A stretch of 6,924 nucleotides of DNA from Lentisphaeria bacterium. GTDB lineage: Bacteria > Verrucomicrobiota > Lentisphaeria > Oligosphaerales > Oligosphaeraceae. A model generated the notes under the pieces. That model was not told the DNA's origin and did not search any database. It saw only the letters and a list, made by a program, of their open reading frames with translations. The stretch spans positions 1 to 6,924 of the forward strand of contig JAKSPA010000086.1 of NCBI GenBank assembly GCA_024405235.1. Reading direction: 5' to 3'. This document shows, in pieces, positions 3,822 to 6,924 of this stretch; the first letter of the stretch is position 1, and every line of letters begins with the position of its first letter. Made by a program: the position numbers and the translations under genes.

Positions 3822-5696
3822 CTAAAATTTACGCCATCCTGGCAGTTCTTTCTGTGTATTCACAGGATAGAAAAGCATTCCATCGAAGTGGAAAGATGCG
3901 CCTGCGTCTATGAAATTCCATCCAGAGGGGCGTTTCGGTTCGTTTTCGCGTTCCATGGCATAGAACACGGCGGGCCGTCCTGCCGCAGGAATGCCGTTCT
4001 CACCGACATAAATCCAATAAGCGTGTCCCGTTTCCATCTTTTCGGACAGTTCATACGATTTCCGAGACGGATTGTATCCGTATGGCTTAAGCCACATCGC
4101 CAATTCGGCGCTGTGTTTTTGCGGGATATCGAAGAAAACGCCAAACAGTTTCCAGCCTGGAGCCCCAGACAACTGCTCTTCGATCCATTCGGGACCGCAT
4201 GTTCCGGATTTTCGTGCATTGACGGACACGATGCTGCTGTTCAGCAGAATGCTGCCGCCTGAAGCGATGACTCCATCGTTCGAGGCGACGCAGGCCTGCG
4301 CTTCGAGCAGCGCGTTTGTAGAGAAGTTCAATTTTGACGTATATGGTGCGACCACGCCGCCGTTTATTCTATAGTACACGGACGCATCCGTCTGCACGCG
4401 AAGAGCAATCGATGCGGAATTGCAGAAGAAGCACTCTTCCGACTCGAAGCCGTCGCATATGCAAGAATAAGCAGGCGCATCGCATCTCACCACGTTGAAT
4501 TGCGATACCGCGCTGAGAGTGCCATCGTCGTATGTCACCACCTTCAACGTGCATGGACTGCTGACCACCACACTATCGCCCTCCATCGAATCTCCAGTCG
4601 GATCGCTTCCGTCCAATGTGTATCGGAACTTCAAATTGGGTGCGGCACCTGTTGCGGAAAAGACGATTTCCAGCCCCGTGTCGTCAAACGGCGTCTGAAC
4701 TCCTGCCGTACAAGTCGGCGACTGCGGAGCCTCGCGCTGTGAATAGGATGCCTTGTACGCATCGGAAATCAGCCGTGTTCCTTCGAATGCCGCCACACGC
4801 AGAGTGCATGTTTTCTTGATCTCTATGCCTTCCGCATCGCTGTAGCGACGTCTTGTGGAACTGGATGCAGGCGATGATCCGTCAAGTGTATAATAGTATG
4901 TCAACACTGGCATGGCGGAACTATCCAGATAGTCGGTGTCGATATAGACATACATTCCGTTTGCACCGAACGTGGCACCATCCTCCTCGGAAAACAGGCA
5001 GACAGAGTAATCGCTCGGCTCCGCATACAAATTGTCCAGCCACACCTTCTGCTCGATTTCGTTATCCACTTTCGTCTCGGCGGGATCGTCGTAGTATTCC
5101 TTTGATTCGGCGTAGGGTGTCAGAACCGCGACATGGACCGTATGGAAATAGGATGTAGGCTCCAGATCTATACTTTCCGTATTCCAGAAATCCGTGTATT
5201 CCAGATCCCAGTACAGTTCACCGTCCTCCTTGTATTTCTTCCCCCAATATTCGCCGTATGCCTCGAAGAGCGTATCTTCCGGATCGTCTTCGTAGAAGAT
5301 CAGCGCGTCGTCATTGCCGCCATAGAGCGCTGCCCTGTAATCGAAATTCACCGTGCGAGCGCCAGCGACCTCGAAGGTGAATGTGGAATAGAGACGTCCT
5401 GAACGCGCCTCCGTTGTAACATAGCCCGTTTTACCAGCCATTTCAAGGAAAGTGGTTCCCCAGGACGGCGCGACTGGTGTTTTGGAGCCATTTTCATTGA
5501 CGATATTGTCGCTTGAATAGCTTTTCTTCGAATTCGCGTTGGTGCAATTTCCCTTTATGGTAATTGACTTGGAAGAGGCGACATCAAGTATGTTCTTCAA
5601 ATCGGCCTCTTTCACCGTGTCGCCGTAAACAACCATAGCCAGAATGCATAAGGCGACCGCCAGAATGTATTTTGTCGCGTGAATGGATTTTTTCAT
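3822..5696 (-). CDS. Secreted multi-domain protein with chitobiase-C-terminal-like modules
   Basis: This encodes 624 residues. The start at 5696 gives a signal peptide: MKK, a hydrophobic core at about 11-24, then Gly25-Asp26. Residues about 30-225 form a beta-rich region that looks like a jelly-roll or adhesive domain. Two modules of the chitobiase/beta-hexosaminidase C-terminal type follow, each with the hallmark Y-T-L-D-G-S-x-P (269-276 and 359-366); a degenerate third has Y-Y-R-I-N-G at 441-446. A Cys-rich turn (C405, C412, C414, C422, C425) separates the second and third. The C-terminus carries a G-W-K-L-F-G-V motif at 514-520 with Y560-W-I-Y, then a second G-W-N-F at 592-595; I associate this module with secreted proteins of Kiritimatiellae and Lentisphaerae, from memory. 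No catalytic domain is visible, so a binding, adhesion or scaffold role is likelier than hydrolysis. Codon use is mixed, unlike the 305-residue protein downstream. Confidence 0.9.
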   Translation of the reverse strand: MKKSIHATKYILAVALCILAMVVYGDTVKEADLKNILDVASSKSITIKGNCTNANSKKSYSSDNIVNENGSKTPVAPSWGTTFLEMAGKTGYVTTEARSGRLYSTFTFEVAGARTVNFDYRAALYGGNDDALIFYEDDPEDTLFEAYGEYWGKKYKEDGELYWDLEYTDFWNTESIDLEPTSYFHTVHVAVLTPYAESKEYYDDPAETKVDNEIEQKVWLDNLYAEPSDYSVCLFSEEDGATFGANGMYVYIDTDYLDSSAMPVLTYYYTLDGSSPASSSTRRRYSDAEGIEIKKTCTLRVAAFEGTRLISDAYKASYSQREAPQSPTCTAGVQTPFDDTGLEIVFSATGAAPNLKFRYTLDGSDPTGDSMEGDSVVVSSPCTLKVVTYDDGTLSAVSQFNVVRCDAPAYSCICDGFESEECFFCNSASIALRVQTDASVYYRINGGVVAPYTSKLNFSTNALLEAQACVASNDGVIASGGSILLNSSIVSVNARKSGTCGPEWIEEQLSGAPGWKLFGVFFDIPQKHSAELAMWLKPYGYNPSRKSYELSEKMETGHAYWIYVGENGIPAAGRPAVFYAMERENEPKRPSGWNFIDAGASFHFDGMLFYPVNTQKELPGWRKF

Positions 5697-5697
5697 A

Positions 5698-5733
5698 GTC
5701 CTTATTCTATAGACGCCACGTTAGAGAATGCAA
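5698..5733 (-). promoter_or_regulatory. Candidate promoter and close-set RBS of the 624-residue protein gene
   Basis: On the minus strand TTGCAT (5733-5728) and TATAGA (5711-5706) are 16 nt apart, directly after the tRNA terminator. The predicted start falls almost on the gene start, giving a nearly leaderless mRNA. AAGGAC at 5703-5698 resembles a Shine-Dalgarno, but its GGA ends only 2 nt before the ATG, closer than usual. The two readings conflict, so one element may be fortuitous. Confidence 0.35.
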
Positions 5734-5737
5734 CTAC

Positions 5738-5774
5738 AAAAAAAGGCCCCCTGATGTTGATGACCGGGAGCCTT
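5738..5774 (-). terminator. Intrinsic terminator of the tRNA-Thr gene
   Basis: In minus-strand RNA, 5774-5766 (AAGGCUCCC) pairs with 5751-5743 (GGGGGCCUU) as a 9-bp stem with one U-G wobble, followed by a U run ending at 5738. On the plus strand that wobble becomes an A/C mismatch, so the minus orientation is favoured, though ATTTTT follows on the plus side too. It starts 23 nt after the tRNA. Confidence 0.85.
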
Positions 5775-5797
5775 ATTTTTGGGGTGGGAAAGTGAAA

Positions 5798-5873
5798 TGG
5801 AGCCAGCGAAGGGACTTGAACCCTTGACCTGCGCATTACGAATGCGCTGCTCTACCAACTGAGCTATGCTGGC
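5798..5873 (-). tRNA. tRNA-Thr, anticodon CGU
   Basis: This is a 76-nt cloverleaf. The acceptor strand is 5873-5867, the D arm has GCUC/GAGC stems around AGUUGGUA, and the anticodon stem GCGCA/UGCGC encloses loop UUCGUAA with anticodon CGU (5840-5838). The variable loop AGGUC is followed by a T arm AAGGG/CCCUU with loop UUCAAGU. The acceptor returns as CGCUGGC with discriminator U and an encoded CCA (5800-5798). It reads the Thr codon ACG. Pair 7-66 is an A-C mismatch; all other stem pairs are canonical. The gene stands alone with its own promoter and terminator. Confidence 0.97.
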
Positions 5874-5887
5874 CCGGCAATTGACGT

Positions 5888-5915
5888 ACTATAGCATAAT
5901 CCGTCGGACTTTCAA
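5888..5915 (-). promoter_or_regulatory. Promoter of the tRNA-Thr gene
   Basis: On the minus strand TTGAAA (5915-5910) and TATAGT (5893-5888) are separated by 16 nt; each matches the sigma-70 consensus at five of six positions. The -10 lies 14 nt upstream of the mature tRNA 5' end, leaving a short leader for RNase P to remove. Confidence 0.7.
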
Positions 5916-5937
5916 ATTGGCAAATATGCTGTCCGAC
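5903..5937. repeat. Inverted repeat GTCGGAC...GTCCGAC over the tRNA promoter
   Basis: Perfect 7-bp arms (5903-5909 and 5931-5937) are separated by 21 nt. One arm fills part of the spacer between the tRNA promoter's -35 and -10 and the other lies just upstream of the -35, an arrangement that would suit an operator. It also follows the acetyltransferase stop codon by about 30 nt, but no T tract follows on the minus strand, so it is a poor terminator for that gene. Confidence 0.4.
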
Positions 5938-5966
5938 ATTCTTTTTTCATAATTTTGCGTTTGGCT

Positions 5967-6455
5967 TCAATCCAAATGATATTCTACGGCGTCTTCGTCG
6001 CAGCAGTGATATTTCGGGCACTGGAGGCAATCCGCCCAGATCTTGCCAGGGAACGCCTCATGCGGCGCATCGCGGAAGCCAAGACGATGGAAGAGATTCG
6101 GCCGCTTCGTCAGCGCAAAGACGCATTTTGCTATGGGGCGGAGAGTCTCAGCGCGTTTCAGAACCGCCGCGACGAGTTTGGAGCCGAGTCCCGAGCCGGA
6201 ATATTCGGACGCAACCGCAAGCGAGCGCACTTCGAAATAGCCGCCCTCGAACGGTCGCAGCGCAACCGCTCCGACAATCTTTCCATCGTCGTCATTCACG
6301 GCGACGATGAAATTGCGATAGTTGTTCTGGAGTTCCTCAGCCGTTCGTGGCAGAACCAACTGCTGCCGGACATACTCCTCCAGAAGTTCGAGTATGCCCG
6401 GTATGTCGTCTGGAACGGCTGGACGAAAGGAAATAGACGAAGAGTTTGCGGACAT
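5967..6455 (-). CDS. GNAT acetyltransferase, N-acetylglutamate synthase-like
   Basis: This encodes 162 residues from an ATG at 6455. A longer frame upstream overlaps the symporter gene and is rejected. The protein is a single GNAT domain: substrate-side helix at about 17-32, then V34-L-P-R-T as in short N-acetylglutamate synthases, a beta strand at 59-67, and the acetyl-CoA loop at V76-R-S-L-A-V to G91, with E84-Y-S-G-S-G in place of the usual Q/R-x-x-G-x-G. F122-H-R-L-G-F is the typical late GNAT motif. The C-terminus carries K138-I-W-A-D-C-L-Q-C-P-K with a later C-C-D-E (151-154), a Cys cluster I know from bacterial stand-alone N-acetylglutamate synthases. Those acetylate glutamate with acetyl-CoA as the first step of arginine synthesis. 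No other arg gene is nearby, so the substrate is not proven. The start is 2 nt after the symporter stop and lacks a Shine-Dalgarno, suggesting translational coupling. Confidence 0.88.
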   Translation of the reverse strand: MSANSSSISFRPAVPDDIPGILELLEEYVRQQLVLPRTAEELQNNYRNFIVAVNDDDGKIVGAVALRPFEGGYFEVRSLAVASEYSGSGLGSKLVAAVLKRAETLRPIAKCVFALTKRPNLFHRLGFRDAPHEAFPGKIWADCLQCPKYHCCDEDAVEYHLD

Positions 6456-6457
6456 TT

Positions 6458-6924
6458 CTATTTTGTCAGAATCTGGCCGTTGTCGGCAGCTTCCGCAGCG
6501 GTGATGGGCTTCTCGTAGTTTTCCTTTAGGGCTTTGATAAGCCTTACAAGATCGCGCGAGGAGCCCCATGTGAACCAGATGGTTGTCACGATGCCTATGG
6601 TGATGTCAAGCGGCAGCGTGTAGTAGAGGAAGACATAGAACCACGTGTCTTCGGACCACGCGGCGCCAGGAATGACGTTCCAGATGAGTTCCACAAGGAA
6701 GAAAAGGAAATTATAGCAAGTGTATATGAGAACCGACCATGCCAGAATGCGGTCGCCTTTTGAGTATTCTGGAGTGATTCCCGCGATCTTCAGCCAGGAG
6801 AAGCCCTCTTTTGCGACGCTCTTGTCGGCAGTGTCTGAAACCACATGTTCGAGATTGTATTCTCCGCGATGGAGCATCTTGTCGAGATTGAAATCGCCCT
6901 TGTAGGTGATCAGAGAGGCAACTA
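6458..6924 (-). CDS. Sodium:solute symporter family protein, C-terminal part (5' end outside window)
   Basis: The frame is open from the right edge (first full codon at 6922) to a TAG at 6460-6458, giving 154 residues of a longer protein. An internal ATG at 6877 is not the start, because family-like sequence (Y-K-G-D-F-N-L-D-K) continues upstream without a break into M-L-H-R-G-E-Y. A cytoplasmic loop is followed by two hydrophobic segments (about residues 74-98 and 107-131). The chain ends in a basic amphipathic helix (R-D-L-V-R-L-I-K-A-L-K) and a hydrophilic tail. The loop with its HRGEY element and this tail are what I know from bacterial sodium:solute symporters (SSS/SLC5 type), which couple Na+ entry to uptake of sugars, sugar acids, amino acids or similar. 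The substrate cannot be told from this part. It shares a transcript with the acetyltransferase 2 nt downstream. Confidence 0.82.
   Translation of the reverse strand, partial: VASLITYKGDFNLDKMLHRGEYNLEHVVSDTADKSVAKEGFSWLKIAGITPEYSKGDRILAWSVLIYTCYNFLFFLVELIWNVIPGAAWSEDTWFYVFLYYTLPLDITIGIVTTIWFTWGSSRDLVRLIKALKENYEKPITAAEAADNGQILTK

Noticed and set aside
3672..4262. A 196-codon plus-strand frame crossing the intergenic region into the 624-residue gene
   Set aside because: Its first part is translated from phased A/T tracts (Phe-, Leu- and Lys-rich) and the rest is antisense to a real gene.
5955..6518. A 187-codon plus-strand open frame opposite the acetyltransferase
   Set aside because: It is antisense to a recognisable GNAT domain and has no start signals or family features of its own.
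6456..6569. A 38-codon N-terminal extension of the acetyltransferase
   Set aside because: It overlaps the symporter coding region entirely, while the ATG at 6455 directly after the symporter stop gives a normal GNAT N-terminus.
1..6924. Search for CRISPR arrays, IS ends, toxin-antitoxin pairs and defence genes
   Set aside because: No spaced repeats, transposase motifs or small toxin/antitoxin-like pairs were seen on either strand.

Overview
The window looks like a piece of chromosome from a diderm (Gram-negative-type) bacterium. All six protein genes and the one tRNA gene lie on the minus strand, so transcription runs from high to low coordinates. Lineage is uncertain. Three things make me favour the PVC group (Kiritimatiellae/Lentisphaerae/Verrucomicrobia): a secreted protein with chitobiase-C-terminal-like modules and a paired Gly-Trp C-terminal module, the type of sodium:solute symporter tail, and weak or missing Shine-Dalgarno sequences at three of the five visible gene starts. 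No marker gene settles this, and it is inference. No mobile element, CRISPR array or rRNA is visible.

Layout in the direction of transcription: (1) 6924-5967, the C-terminus of a sodium:solute symporter running off the right edge, followed after 2 nt by a GNAT acetyltransferase resembling short-type N-acetylglutamate synthases. (2) 5937-5738, a self-contained tRNA-Thr(CGU) unit with promoter, encoded CCA and intrinsic terminator. (3) 5696-3822, a 624-residue secreted multi-domain protein. (4) 3821-3529, an A/T-rich control region with helically phased A/T tracts, short direct repeats, a leader hairpin and a 7-bp tandem repeat. (5) 3528-2611, a 305-residue secreted protein of unknown function whose codon use is so biased that it is probably very highly expressed; it ends in a strong intrinsic terminator with a GNRA-loop hairpin. 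(6) 2541-1961, about 580 bp without a convincing gene, holding palindromes, a direct repeat and a plus-strand extended -10 sequence. (7) 1960-1, a two-gene unit: a membrane-anchored HEAT-repeat protein and, 15 nt later, a SurA/PrsA-like peptidyl-prolyl isomerase lipoprotein cut by the left edge.

The common theme of units 3, 5 and 7 is the cell envelope: two exported proteins, and a pair of envelope-anchored proteins (protein-interaction scaffold plus folding catalyst) that could serve exported-protein folding. The most interesting part is unit 5 with its control region: an abundant-looking Cys-containing secreted protein of no recognised family behind an unusually elaborate upstream region. 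I found no evidence for a defence system or other named new system.
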